Source of the DNA: an uncultured Propionimicrobium sp.
GTDB taxonomy: Bacteria > Actinomycetota > Actinomycetes > Propionibacteriales > Propionibacteriaceae
Assembly (NCBI GenBank): GCA_946221385.1
Contig: CAMIGX010000001.1
Coordinates: 62,001-126,000 of the forward strand
Direction of reading: 5' to 3'
DNA: 64,000 bases
In this document: positions 16,020 through 24,694 of the stretch, piece after piece
How the letters are laid out: each line of letters opens with the position of its first letter
How positions within the stretch are numbered: the stretch's first letter is position 1
Program-made: the position numbers and the translations under genes
The notes under the pieces: generated by a model
Databases searched by the model: none
What the model saw: only the letters and a program-made list of their open reading frames with translations
Told to the model about the DNA's origin: nothing

Positions 16020-17456
16020 TCAACGTGCCAGCTCCAGAAGGCCGCTGACGTCACAATTTTCTTCCAAGCTGTCAGCTAGCCGATCGATCATCGCTTCGCG
16101 AGCTGCGGCGAAGCCAGGCGTGCGGCTCGGCTGCCAAGAAGAGCCGGTGGTTGCGGCAATTTCGGAAAGGAAGACGCGGCGAAATTCGTCACGTTCAAAA
16201 GCGCCGTGCCACATGGTGCCCCAGATCTGGCCAACGCGGCCGCCGTCTAAAAAAACTTCATCGGGTTCGGCAGTCCAGCTCATGATGCCGTGGTGAATCT
16301 CGTAGCCCCCGGCCGGCACATTCCGCCAGCTGCCAGCCGTCAATGAAGTGACCTTGTCGGCACCAAATTCAACATGCACTGGCAAGAGGCCGAGCCCGGC
16401 CACCGCGCCAGCTCGTGACTCATGTTCGTCATCGATGCGTTCAGCCAGCATCTGATAGCCGCCACAAATTCCCAAGATCGGCTGATTTTGACGCGCCCGT
16501 TTGCTGATGACCTCAGCTATCCCTCGTTCGCGAAGCCAAGCCAGGTCATCGACGGTCGCCCGTGATCCTGGCAAGACGAGCAGGTCGGCGCGCTCACAGA
16601 TCTTCGGATCAGTGGTCACTTCCACACTAACGTCAGGCTCGAATGCCAACGCGTCGATGTCGGTGCTGTTCGAGACGCGAGGCAGCCGCACGACGGCGAC
16701 TCGCAAATCCTCGGACGTGGAATTTGGTCGCCACCGTCCGACCGTCAAAGAATCTTCGCCATCTAGCCACACATCGGCCAAAAACGGCAATACGCCGAAA
16801 TTGCGTAAGCCGGTGCGGCGGCTGATTTCGTCCAAGCCTGGGGCTAGGATGCCCGCGTCGCCACGGAATTTATTGATCAAATAGCCCTCGAGTAGCTCGC
16901 GGTCGGCGTCGTCTAGCAGCGCCCAGGTGCCGTAGATGCTGGCGAGCACCCCGCCGCGATCAATATCTCCGACGACCACGACCGGCAGGTTGAAACGCCT
17001 AGCCAGGCCCATATTGGTGTAATCACCGACGCGGAGATTGATCTCGGCTGGCGAACCCGCACCTTCGCAAATCACCAACTCGTGACCGGCGGCCAGCTCG
17101 CTATAAGCAGCCCAGGCGGCCTTCGCGAGCACTGCGCGTCCGGTGGCATACTGCCCAGCTTCTAGGGTGCCGCTGGGACGTCCACGCAAGACGATGAAGC
17201 TGCGCCGATCAGTGCCCGGTTTCAGCAAGACAGGATTTAGCGCCGAGCTAGGTTCGACGCCAGCCGCGGCGGCTTGCAGATATTGTGCGCGCCCGATTTC
17301 GGCGCCGTCGGCGCAGACCATTGAGTTATTACTCATATTTTGCGCCTTGAACGGTACGACGTCGATGCCCCGTCGACGGGCGGCGCGGCATAGGCCGGTG
17401 ACGATCAAAGATTTTCCGGCATCCGACGAAGTGCCGGCGATCAAAATTCCGCTCAT
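16020..17456 (-). CDS. cobQ: cobyric acid synthase
   Basis: CobQ/CbiP amidates side chains b, d, e and g of adenosylcobyrinate diamide. The 478-residue protein has the ATP loop IAGTSSDAGKSLIVTGLCRA, PFKAQNMSNNS, NPVLLKPGTD, EGAGSPAEINL and VGDIDRGGVLASIYGT. Its glutaminase domain has the nucleophile in LGICGGYQML and the His/Glu end in GTMWHGAFERDEFR. The ATG at 17456 overlaps the cbiB stop by one base (TGATG); a TTG at 17459 is an alternative. Together with cbiB it forms a two-gene minus-strand unit convergent with chlI. Confidence 0.95.
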   Translation of the reverse strand: MSGILIAGTSSDAGKSLIVTGLCRAARRRGIDVVPFKAQNMSNNSMVCADGAEIGRAQYLQAAAAGVEPSSALNPVLLKPGTDRRSFIVLRGRPSGTLEAGQYATGRAVLAKAAWAAYSELAAGHELVICEGAGSPAEINLRVGDYTNMGLARRFNLPVVVVGDIDRGGVLASIYGTWALLDDADRELLEGYLINKFRGDAGILAPGLDEISRRTGLRNFGVLPFLADVWLDGEDSLTVGRWRPNSTSEDLRVAVVRLPRVSNSTDIDALAFEPDVSVEVTTDPKICERADLLVLPGSRATVDDLAWLRERGIAEVISKRARQNQPILGICGGYQMLAERIDDEHESRAGAVAGLGLLPVHVEFGADKVTSLTAGSWRNVPAGGYEIHHGIMSWTAEPDEVFLDGGRVGQIWGTMWHGAFERDEFRRVFLSEIAATTGSSWQPSRTPGFAAAREAMIDRLADSLEENCDVSGLLELAR

Positions 17457-18403
17457 CAATCCTGCCTAGTCAAAGCCGCTATCAGTAGCCCACCGGCAGC
17501 AATGCAGGCGGCGCCATGAGCTACCTTGGTCACGAGTTTCGCAGCACTGGCGACCTCAGTTGCTCCGGGACGCGGCCCGTCGCCGAGCAGCCCACGATCT
17601 TCAACCCGACCGCCGTAATAGATGTTCCGGCCGCCGAGCTGGACTCCCAAGGCACCAGCCCAAGCCGCCTCACACCAGCCGCCATTAGGACTGGGATGTT
17701 TCGCGTGATCACGCAAAGCGATCCGAAAGCTCTCGACATTGCCCGAGCACACGGCGGCGAGCAACGCGGTGAGCCGCGCCGGAACCAAGTCCAAGACGTC
17801 ATCTAGCCGGGCCGCACAGGCACCGAAATTCTCGTAGCGCTCGTTGTGGTGGCCAATCATGGCATCCAACGTGTTGGCGCCGCGGTGCACCAGCATGCCT
17901 GGCAGGCCAGCCACGGCCCCCCAGAAGATCGATGCGACGCCAGCATCCGCAGTGTTTTCGGCCATCGACTCGATCGTGGCTCGGGCCAACTCTGGGGCGT
18001 CGAGCTGATCAGCGTCTCGTCCGCACAGGTTCGGCAGCTGACGACGGGCCGCGTCCACATCACTGCTTGCCAATAACTCAGCCATCTTGTGCCCTTCATC
18101 CGCTAACTGAGCCGTTCCCAGCACCGCCCAAGTAGTCACGGCAGTGCCAGCGCATTTCATGATCGGACGCTCATCGGTGAACCGTTCGATCGCGCAGCCC
18201 AGCCCAGCTAGCGGGACGAGCAGTGCGAGGGTGTGCAACGCTCCGGCAGTTTGGTCGTCGCGATAAGTCAGCTCTTCTAGACGCTGCGCGGCTGCGCCGA
18301 ACCAGGCCACCGGATGATGCCGCTTCGGATCGCCGAATACTTGATCGGCTGCCATGCCGACTAGCAGGCCGACGGCTCTGGCCACCAATGCGGACGATCT
18401 CAC
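17456..18403 (-). CDS. cbiB: adenosylcobinamide-phosphate synthase (aminopropanol arm attachment)
   Basis: CbiB/CobD is an integral membrane protein that joins aminopropanol (phosphate) to cobyric acid. The 315 residues contain DQVFGDPKRHHPVAWFG, IESMAENTADAGVASIFWGA, ANTLDAMIGHHNERYENFG and the highly conserved DHAKHPSPNGGWCEAAWAGA, with several hydrophobic helices. The start is GTG at 18403; no strong Shine-Dalgarno is visible. The start lies only 38 bases from the divergent phosphatase gene. Confidence 0.94.
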   Translation of the reverse strand: MRSSALVARAVGLLVGMAADQVFGDPKRHHPVAWFGAAAQRLEELTYRDDQTAGALHTLALLVPLAGLGCAIERFTDERPIMKCAGTAVTTWAVLGTAQLADEGHKMAELLASSDVDAARRQLPNLCGRDADQLDAPELARATIESMAENTADAGVASIFWGAVAGLPGMLVHRGANTLDAMIGHHNERYENFGACAARLDDVLDLVPARLTALLAAVCSGNVESFRIALRDHAKHPSPNGGWCEAAWAGALGVQLGGRNIYYGGRVEDRGLLGDGPRPGATEVASAAKLVTKVAHGAACIAAGGLLIAALTRQD

Positions 18404-18441
18404 CCGGCCAGGCTAGCAAGGCGATTAGCGTCCACCATGAC

Positions 18442-19011
18442 ATGCTTAGTCTCATGGGCACCCGCTTGGTCTTGCTACGCCATGGCCAGTCAACGTGGAA
18501 CCTAGCTGGCCGTCTGCAAGGCCAAACCATGGACGTCGAATTGACCGAATTGGGCAGGCAGCAAGCGCACTGCGCGGCCAAGCGCTTGGCCGCTGCGATG
18601 CCATCCGCCACCCCCATCTTCTGCAGCGACCAATTGCGGGCGCGGCAAACCGCAGAGATCGTCGCAGCAGAATTACGCAGTCCGATTTACTTCGATGCCC
18701 GGCTGCGCGAACAAGATCTAGGTGACATGACCGGCAAATTCGCCAGCGAACTGGCAGCCCTGCCGACACCGAGCGGGTTGCATATTTCTGAAATCCGCTG
18801 GGGCGGCGGCGAATCAGTCGCCGATGTATACCAACGCAGTCTCGATTTCCTGGCCGATTGGCCGGCTGATCTCGAGCTCGGCATAGTCGTGGGCCACGGC
18901 GATTCGTTGCGCATCCTCGCTGCAGCAGCGGCCGGCAATGACCATCGCAATGTCGACTACAGCCTGGTACTGGCAAACGCTGAGCCGCTAGAGATCGTCT
19001 GGCAGCCCTAA
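18442..19011 (+). CDS. histidine phosphatase family protein, possible alpha-ribazole phosphatase
   Basis: The protein of about 189 residues belongs to the phosphoglycerate-mutase-like superfamily: VLLRHGQSTWN holds the catalytic His and RHG motif, FCSDQLRARQTAEIV the second Arg, and IVVGHGDSLRILAAA the second His. In a cobalamin cluster such a protein often acts as CobC, removing phosphate from alpha-ribazole-5'-phosphate or adenosylcobalamin-phosphate. Sequence alone does not separate CobC from other phosphatases of the superfamily, so no symbol is given. ATG 18442 and ATG 18454 are both possible; neither has a clear ribosome binding site. Divergent from cbiB. Confidence 0.78.
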   Translation: MLSLMGTRLVLLRHGQSTWNLAGRLQGQTMDVELTELGRQQAHCAAKRLAAAMPSATPIFCSDQLRARQTAEIVAAELRSPIYFDARLREQDLGDMTGKFASELAALPTPSGLHISEIRWGGGESVADVYQRSLDFLADWPADLELGIVVGHGDSLRILAAAAAGNDHRNVDYSLVLANAEPLEIVWQP

Positions 19012-19055
19012 GTCGACCCCGGTGATTTTCCCATGATCACTTTGCTTATGCTACC

Positions 19056-19074
19056 CTAACAAAGGGTTACCTAA
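19056..19074. promoter_or_regulatory. candidate DtxR/IdeR-like iron box before binding lipoprotein 2
   Basis: On the minus strand the site reads TTAGGTAACCCTTTGTTAG, matching the 19-base consensus TWAGGTWAGSCTWACCTWA at 14 positions, with the left half almost perfect. It lies 26 bases before the GTG start of the lipoprotein gene at 19,100, where a repressor could block transcription. No cobalamin aptamer is visible in this leader, unlike the next two paralogues. Medium-low confidence because the right half is weak. Confidence 0.4.
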
Positions 19075-19099
19075 TTGATCGCTCTGAAGAGGTGTTGCC

Positions 19100-20173
19100 G
19101 TGCGCACTACTTGGCAAAAGATCGTTACTTTGCTGACCTTCGTCGCGATGGCGACGGCTTGCGGCGCACCATCTGAAGCGTTGCCGCAGAACATCTCGGG
19201 CTCATCAGCTGACTCCGTAACTAGCGTCCCAACAAAGCCAGTGACGACCAGTCGTCCAGATAGCAAAGCAAGTTTCTCGGGCACCAGCTTTCCCCTGACG
19301 GTGACTGACTGGTACGGAAAACAATCGGCATTTGAAGAGAAACCAAAACGCGTGGCCATCATCACCGGCACCGCATTCAATATTTGGTATGACGTCGGTG
19401 GTGAAGCGATCGGAACCACGAATAGGTCAGAGAATATTCGGCTAATGCCCGAAGTGGCGGCAGCGCTAGCTCCACTTCCTGAACTCGGCGCACCGCATAC
19501 CTTGGATCAAGAAAAGTTGGTCGCCTTAAATCCCGACTTAGTAATTTCAATGGGTAGCTCACACGATCAATTGGCTAGCAATTTGCGCGGAATGGGCGTC
19601 AATGTCATTCAAATGACTTTACGCAACCAAGATGACGTATTCATGGCTTATGAGATGTTTGGCGCCATCAACGGAAACCACGACAAAGCAGTCCAGCGCA
19701 TCGAGCAAATCGCCTCTGACGTAGCCGATATTAAGGCGAAATTTCCGGTAGACGAGCATAGGAAGATCGCGATCATTTACGTCACAGCACAATCTCTGAG
19801 CGTCAAACTTGATAATTCAATTGCTGGAAATATTGCTAAGACTTTAGGTCTAGAAAATGTCGCGACTGGACGCACTCCTGACGCGCCAGGGTCTGAACAC
19901 ACTCCACTGGACATTGAATATCTAGCCAAGACGCAGCCAGACGAAATCCTGGTCACCTCAATGATCGCCAACAACGAAGAAGCCAAAGCCCGCTTAGAGG
20001 CGAGCTTCGCGTCGAATGCAGCCTGGCAAGCGGTCGACGCGGTGCGGGCCGGTCGCGTGCATTATCTGCCACAGCAATATTTCCTTTTCAACGCCGGCCC
20101 CTACTATGCCGACGCGGTGGAATATTTGGCAGCAGCTATTCATCCAGAAATATATGGCGAGCCGACGGTTTAA
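19100..20173 (+). CDS. FecB/BtuF-family substrate-binding lipoprotein 2
   Basis: A 357-residue binding lipoprotein with a lipobox ending at Cys21 (MATAC), a Ser/Thr linker to about residue 60 and a type 2 binding-protein fold: FPLTVTDWYGKQSAFEEKPK, AFNIWYDVGGEAIGTTNRSE, LNPDLVISMGSS and LPQQYFLFNAGPYYADAVEY. It is closely related to the next two genes. Base use is richer in A and T than in neighbouring cob genes (for instance around 19,800-19,860). The GTG start has GAAGAGG upstream. The leader has a DtxR-like box rather than a riboswitch. Likely ligand: a corrinoid or an iron chelate; not decidable here. Confidence 0.83.
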   Translation: MRTTWQKIVTLLTFVAMATACGAPSEALPQNISGSSADSVTSVPTKPVTTSRPDSKASFSGTSFPLTVTDWYGKQSAFEEKPKRVAIITGTAFNIWYDVGGEAIGTTNRSENIRLMPEVAAALAPLPELGAPHTLDQEKLVALNPDLVISMGSSHDQLASNLRGMGVNVIQMTLRNQDDVFMAYEMFGAINGNHDKAVQRIEQIASDVADIKAKFPVDEHRKIAIIYVTAQSLSVKLDNSIAGNIAKTLGLENVATGRTPDAPGSEHTPLDIEYLAKTQPDEILVTSMIANNEEAKARLEASFASNAAWQAVDAVRAGRVHYLPQQYFLFNAGPYYADAVEYLAAAIHPEIYGEPTV

Positions 20174-20254
20174 ATACGACAGCGCAAGCCTTAAACCGCG
20201 GGAGACACCCTGCAGAGCTCGGCGAAATGCGCATAGCCTAGAATTGCATCGAGA

Positions 20255-20425
20255 ACAGCAGATGTTGGGGGAATCTGGTGAAAATCCAGAGCTGACCCGC
20301 AACCGTTAGGACATCAGTCCGAGCCGGGATACCCAACCTGGCTGTCGACTCAAGTGTCTGTCGAGAGTACGGGCGAGTCGCTTCCTCCTCGGATCCGACG
20401 CGTCGCCTTCGGTGGGAGGTCGATC
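20255..20425 (+). promoter_or_regulatory. cobalamin riboswitch upstream of binding lipoprotein 3
   Basis: The aptamer (about 20255-20345) shows GGGGGAATCTGGTG, GAGCTGACCCGCAACCGT and GAGCCGGGATACCC, matching the cobalamin consensus. It is closed by ACAGC (20255-20259) with GCTGT (20341-20345). Downstream, CGACTC (20345-20350) can pair with GAGTCG, and CTTCCTCC (from about 20381) can cover the Shine-Dalgarno GGGAGG (20414-20419). This suggests translational repression when cobalamin is bound. Confidence 0.92.
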
Positions 20426-21508
20426 ATGTCTTGTCGTCAATATCTTCAGCGTGCGCTAACGGTGCTCGCCGTTGGACTGCTACTGGTCTCCTGTGGGACA
20501 CCGCCAGACGCTAGTAGCCCGAGCGAAGCGCCAGCAGCAAGTAGTGCCGTAACCCAGAGCACTGCAGACAAACCCGTAACGACTAGTCGGCCGCAAAGCG
20601 ATGCGAGTTTTTCAGGAATCACTTTTCCGTTGACGATCAGCGACTGGAACGGAAATAAGACCACTTTTGAGCATCAACCGCAACGCGTCATTCTGGCCAC
20701 TGGTACGGCGTTCAATATTTGGTATGACGTCGGCGGTGAAGCGATCGGCTCGACTAATCGATCCGAAAACATCAAATTGCTACCTGAAGTTAGTGCAGCA
20801 ATGCAGCCACTGCCGCAACTGGGCCCCACTTATGGGCTAGATCAAGAGAGCCTCGTCGCGTTGAATCCGGATTTGGTGATCACCACCATTTCTACTCAAG
20901 ATAGATTGAGCAAGACACTGCGCGATATGGGTATCAAAGTCATAAATATGACGCTACGAACCCAAGACGACATCGCTATGGCTTACGAGATTTTCGGAGC
21001 ACTCAACCACAATCACGATAAGGCAGTAGACCGGATTGCGCAGATGTCAGCGAAGGTCGATCAAGTTAAAGCAAAATTCCCGAGCCAAGACGAGACCAAA
21101 ATCGTCATCGTGTATGTCACCTCCCAAGCGCTCAGCGTCAAACTTGATACGTCAATCGCGGGCACGATGGCCAAAACATTGGGGTTGGAAAATGTCGCAT
21201 CAGGGCGCACTCCTAACGCGCCAAATTCTGAACACACTCCACTAGACATCGAGTTTCTGGCCCAGACTCAACCAGACGTCGTACTCGTGACTTCGATGAT
21301 CTCAAACAATGAGGAGGCCAAGGCCCGATTGGAAGCCAGCTTTGCGTCAAATTCGGCATGGCAAGCCGTGGACGCGGTTCGCGCCGGCAAGGTTTATTAC
21401 TTGCCGCAGCAGTATTTCTTGTTTAATCCTGGACCGTACTATCCAGAAGCCTTAGAATATTTGGCTGCCTGCATTCATCCGGAGATTTTTGGGCAGCCCA
21501 AGGTTTAA
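20426..21508 (+). CDS. FecB/BtuF-family substrate-binding lipoprotein 3 (riboswitch-controlled)
   Basis: A 360-residue lipoprotein with its lipobox at Cys23 (LLVSC), a Ser/Ala/Thr linker and the same fold as its neighbours: TDWYG is replaced by SDWNGNKTTF, then AFNIWYDVGGEAIGSTNRSE, LNPDLVITTISTQ and LPQQYFLFNPGPYYPEALEY. Control by a cobalamin riboswitch makes a corrinoid the best ligand guess (BtuF role). ATG 20426 is set by GGGAGG 6 bases upstream. Codon and base use are A/T-rich compared with the flanking cob genes. Part of the run leading into the permease and ATPase. Confidence 0.88.
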   Translation: MSCRQYLQRALTVLAVGLLLVSCGTPPDASSPSEAPAASSAVTQSTADKPVTTSRPQSDASFSGITFPLTISDWNGNKTTFEHQPQRVILATGTAFNIWYDVGGEAIGSTNRSENIKLLPEVSAAMQPLPQLGPTYGLDQESLVALNPDLVITTISTQDRLSKTLRDMGIKVINMTLRTQDDIAMAYEIFGALNHNHDKAVDRIAQMSAKVDQVKAKFPSQDETKIVIVYVTSQALSVKLDTSIAGTMAKTLGLENVASGRTPNAPNSEHTPLDIEFLAQTQPDVVLVTSMISNNEEAKARLEASFASNSAWQAVDAVRAGKVYYLPQQYFLFNPGPYYPEALEYLAACIHPEIFGQPKV

Positions 21509-21596
21509 CGTCTCTGATCGAGCAAAGTCGCTGGTCAACCCCGCCCCCGCGCTGAACGGTCAGCCCAGTCTTTGTTACAATTACCTAAGCAATACC

Positions 21597-21766
21597 ACAG
21601 GCTACTGGGGGAATCTGGTGCAAGACCAGAGCTGACCCGCAACCGTGAGGAAACCTTTCCAAGCCGGGATACCCAGTTTCCTGTCGGCTCAGAATGTCCG
21701 TCGAGAGTACGGGCGAGTCGATTTCCTGCACGGGAACGAGCTCGTCGCGTGCACAGGAGGTTGGCG
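21597..21766 (+). promoter_or_regulatory. cobalamin riboswitch upstream of binding lipoprotein 4
   Basis: The aptamer (about 21597-21684) repeats GGGGGAATCTGGTG, GAGCTGACCCGCAACCGT and AAGCCGGGATACCC. Its closing helix is ACAGG with CCTGT, a compensatory change from ACAGC/GCTGT in the upstream copy. The platform has TGCACG pairing with CGTGCA, next to the Shine-Dalgarno AGGAGG (21755-21760). The element GTCGAGAGTACGGGCGAGTC is identical in both copies. A possible -10, TACAAT, lies at 21576-21581. Confidence 0.92.
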
Positions 21767-22840
21767 ATGCGAGCTACCGTCCAACGAATCTTCGCAACGC
21801 TAATAGTCATGTTGGCACTCAGCGCTTGCGGTGCGCCGCCTGATGCTGAGCCCATGAACTCTGTCACTCAGCCATCTGCACCCGCCAGCGCCGTCCAGCC
21901 GCAGTCCGCGACGACCACCAGGCCCGGCACCAAAGCCAGCTTCTCAGGCATCAATTTCCCACTAACTGTGACCGACTGGTACGGAAACCAGACCACGATC
22001 AAAACCAAACCGCAGCGGGTCGTCCTGCTGGCCGGCACCGCGTTCAACATCTGGTACGACGTAGGCGGTCGAGCAGTCGGTTCAACTAACCGTTCAGAGA
22101 ATATTCGCCTGATTCCGAAAGTCGCGGAGGCGATGAAACCACTGCCGGAGCTTGGTCCGATTTACAGCGTTGATCAGGAGACCTTGGTCGCGCTTAATCC
22201 TGATCTAGTCATCGCGATGGGCCCACCGCAAGATCGGCTCGGCGCCAATCTACGCACGATGGGCATCAACGTCATCAGCACCTCCCTACGTAGCCAAGAC
22301 GATCTTTATATGGCCTACGAGATGTTTGGCGCGATGAATGGCAATCACGACAAGGCGATTCAACGAATCAACCAGATGGATGAACAGATCGCCGCTATCA
22401 AGGCAAAATTCCCCAGCAATGATCCAGCCAAGATCGCGATCGTGCACGTCACGGCGCAGGCTTTGACCGTCAAGTTAGACAGCTCGATTGCAGGACAGAT
22501 GGCGCAAAGCCTTGGCCTAGTAAATGTCGCCAGTGGCCGAACCCCAGATGCGCCGGGCTCAGAGCACACGCCACTGGATATCGAGTATTTGGCCAAGAAC
22601 CAGCCAGACATAGTCTTCGTGACCTCGATGATCGCTAACAATGACGAAGCTCACGCCAAAATGGAAGCGTCCTTCGCGGCGAACGCAGCCTGGCAAGCAG
22701 TGGACGCGGTGCGCAACGGCAAAGTTCATTACCTGCCACAGCAATATTTCCTCTTCAACGCCGGCCCCTACTATCCCGACGCTTTGGAGTATTTAGCAGC
22801 TTCGATTCATCCTGAGATATATGGCGAACCAAAGATCTGA
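21767..22840 (+). CDS. FecB/BtuF-family substrate-binding lipoprotein 4 (riboswitch-controlled)
   Basis: A 357-residue lipoprotein, lipobox at Cys21 (ALSAC), with the same fold and motifs as lipoproteins 2 and 3 (TDWYGNQTTIKTKPQRVVLL, AFNIWYDVGGRAVGSTNRSE, LNPDLVIAMGPPQ, LPQQYFLFNAGPYYPDALEY). It is the copy directly joined to the transporter: its last 20 bases overlap the permease start. It is therefore the best candidate for the cognate BtuF-like protein of this importer. ATG 21767 has AGGAGG 6 bases upstream. GC content is closer to that of the neighbours than in copies 2 and 3. Confidence 0.88.
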   Translation: MRATVQRIFATLIVMLALSACGAPPDAEPMNSVTQPSAPASAVQPQSATTTRPGTKASFSGINFPLTVTDWYGNQTTIKTKPQRVVLLAGTAFNIWYDVGGRAVGSTNRSENIRLIPKVAEAMKPLPELGPIYSVDQETLVALNPDLVIAMGPPQDRLGANLRTMGINVISTSLRSQDDLYMAYEMFGAMNGNHDKAIQRINQMDEQIAAIKAKFPSNDPAKIAIVHVTAQALTVKLDSSIAGQMAQSLGLVNVASGRTPDAPGSEHTPLDIEYLAKNQPDIVFVTSMIANNDEAHAKMEASFAANAAWQAVDAVRNGKVHYLPQQYFLFNAGPYYPDALEYLAASIHPEIYGEPKI

Positions 22841-23858
22841 CCAGCCGGTCGCCGCCGAGAGCCGGTGGGCACAGTTTCAACAGTCGAAAGGGTTTGCAGC
22901 AATCGTGCTGCTGGCCCTGCTCGGAATATTGATTCTCGCGCTAGTGATCGGCATCGGCACCGGCACAGTTCAGTTGACGCCGCATCAAGTCGTTTACGCC
23001 ATTTTCGGGCCAGAGGATTATCAGTGGCACCGAGTGGTGTGGAATATTCGGCTGCCCCGGGTCTTGCTAGCCGGCCTGGTCGGCATGTGCCTGGCTGCTT
23101 CAGGAACGATGCTGCAAGCCATCATGGGCAATCCGCTGGCTGATCCTGGCATCATCGGTATCTCTGCCGGCGGTGGCCTATTCGGCATCATGATTCTGCT
23201 GGTCTTTCCGCAACTATTCATGTGGACGCCGATCTTCGCTTTCATCGGCGCGATGGGCGCAGCCATGATCATCTATATCTTGGCCTGGAAGGGCGGCATC
23301 CAGCCGATCCGCGTCATCTTGGCCGGCGTCGCCGTCTCCGCATTATGCGGTGCTGGCATTTCGGCGATCATGGTCTTGTTTTCTGATCGAGTGCAAGGCG
23401 CGATCTTGTTTATGAACGGTTCGCTATCGATGCGGTCCTGGCGAGAATTCAATTTGTTATTCCCTTATGCCATCGTCGCGCTGACGCTGGCTATTTTCTG
23501 CGTACGTCGCCTGGACATCATCGTGCTTGGTGACGATATCGCTCGCTCGATCGGCATGAATGTGCAGGCTAATCGGCTGGGCATGACGGCCATCGCCGCA
23601 CTCTTAGCAGCTGGCGCAGTCTCGGCGGTCGGCTTGTTGAGTTTCGTGGGCCTGATCGTGCCCCACATGATGCGCATGATCGTCGGCACCTCACACCGCA
23701 TCTTGCTACCAGCATCGATCTTGGGCGGCGGCGCGCTGGTCATTCTTTCGGACACCCTAGCGCGCACCATGTTCTCCCCCACTGACTTACCAGTCGGCAT
23801 CGTCATGGCAGTGCTCGGCGTCCCCTTCTTCCTGTTCTTATTGCGGAGGACGATGTGA
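22821..23858 (+). CDS. FecCD/BtuC-family ABC transporter permease
   Basis: A 345-residue permease with about ten membrane segments. It shows the family hallmarks LPRVLLAGLVGMCLAASGTM, NPLADPGIIGISAGGGLFGI, LRRLDIIVLGDD-type (here VRRLDIIVLGDDIARSIGMN) and LLSFVGLIVPHMMRMIVG. The dimer would form the channel for a corrinoid or iron chelate. It overlaps lipoprotein 4 by 20 bases and the ATPase by 4, so it lies in the riboswitch-controlled operon, which favours cobalamin or cobinamide as substrate. Confidence 0.9.
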   Translation: MANQRSDQPVAAESRWAQFQQSKGFAAIVLLALLGILILALVIGIGTGTVQLTPHQVVYAIFGPEDYQWHRVVWNIRLPRVLLAGLVGMCLAASGTMLQAIMGNPLADPGIIGISAGGGLFGIMILLVFPQLFMWTPIFAFIGAMGAAMIIYILAWKGGIQPIRVILAGVAVSALCGAGISAIMVLFSDRVQGAILFMNGSLSMRSWREFNLLFPYAIVALTLAIFCVRRLDIIVLGDDIARSIGMNVQANRLGMTAIAALLAAGAVSAVGLLSFVGLIVPHMMRMIVGTSHRILLPASILGGGALVILSDTLARTMFSPTDLPVGIVMAVLGVPFFLFLLRRTM

Positions 23859-24694
23859 GCGCGCGCAGCAATCTTGGCCACATAACCGCCTCCGATATTC
23901 GCGTGACCCTCGGAGGCAATGAAATCCTGCACGGCATTGACGCTGACTTCCAGCCAGGCTTGGTGCATGGCGTGCTAGGGCCTAACGGCTGCGGCAAGAC
24001 GACCCTCCTACGCATCATTTGCGGGGTTCTCAAGCCTGACTCGGGCCAAGTCACATTGGATGGAACCGCGGTCAATGAGATCTCACCGTCCGCTTTGGCG
24101 CGCAAAATGGCTGTGGTCTGGCAAGGCGGCACCGCACCGTCAGACATCACCGTCAAGCGACTGGTGGGGCACGGCAGATATGCGCATCTGCCGTGGTGGA
24201 AACTCAATCCGCCCAGCGACGATGAGCCAATCATGCGCGCGATGGAGCGCACCGGGATCTCACAGTGGGCGAATCGGCGGGTCGCGACATTGTCGGGCGG
24301 CGAACGGCAGCGAGTATGGATCGCCACCGCACTAGCCCAAGAGCCCGATGTGCTGCTGCTCGACGAACCTACGACCTATCTCGACATTGCCTACCAACTC
24401 GACATCCTCGATCTGATCAAGCAGCTCAATGCTGATAGCGGTTTGACCGTCGTCACTGTGCTGCACGATTTGACCCAGGCCGCTCGCTATTGCGACCAGA
24501 TCAAGATCATCAACTCTGGCCGCTTGCGTCGAGAGGGCACCCCCGATCAGGTCTTGGCCGCTGAGCCAGTGGCTGCCGATTTCAAGGTCGAGGCGTGGAC
24601 AACCAGCGATCCGCTGACTGATCAACCGCTGATCGCACCACGCCAGCGCGTGGCAAAATCATCTCCGTCCCCCGAGATGACGCGGAGCCTGTGA
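23855..24694 (+). CDS. FecE/BtuD-family ABC transporter ATP-binding protein
   Basis: The 279 residues carry Walker A (GPNGCGKTTLLRIICG), a Q-loop (VVWQGG), the signature TLSGGERQRVWIATAL, Walker B VLLLDEPTTYLD and the switch histidine in VTVLHDLTQAARYCD. It energises the permease encoded just upstream. The GTG start overlaps the permease stop (GTGA). The tail from about residue 245 is longer than in most members and looks unstructured. Confidence 0.92.
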   Translation: MSARSNLGHITASDIRVTLGGNEILHGIDADFQPGLVHGVLGPNGCGKTTLLRIICGVLKPDSGQVTLDGTAVNEISPSALARKMAVVWQGGTAPSDITVKRLVGHGRYAHLPWWKLNPPSDDEPIMRAMERTGISQWANRRVATLSGGERQRVWIATALAQEPDVLLLDEPTTYLDIAYQLDILDLIKQLNADSGLTVVTVLHDLTQAARYCDQIKIINSGRLRREGTPDQVLAAEPVAADFKVEAWTTSDPLTDQPLIAPRQRVAKSSPSPEMTRSL

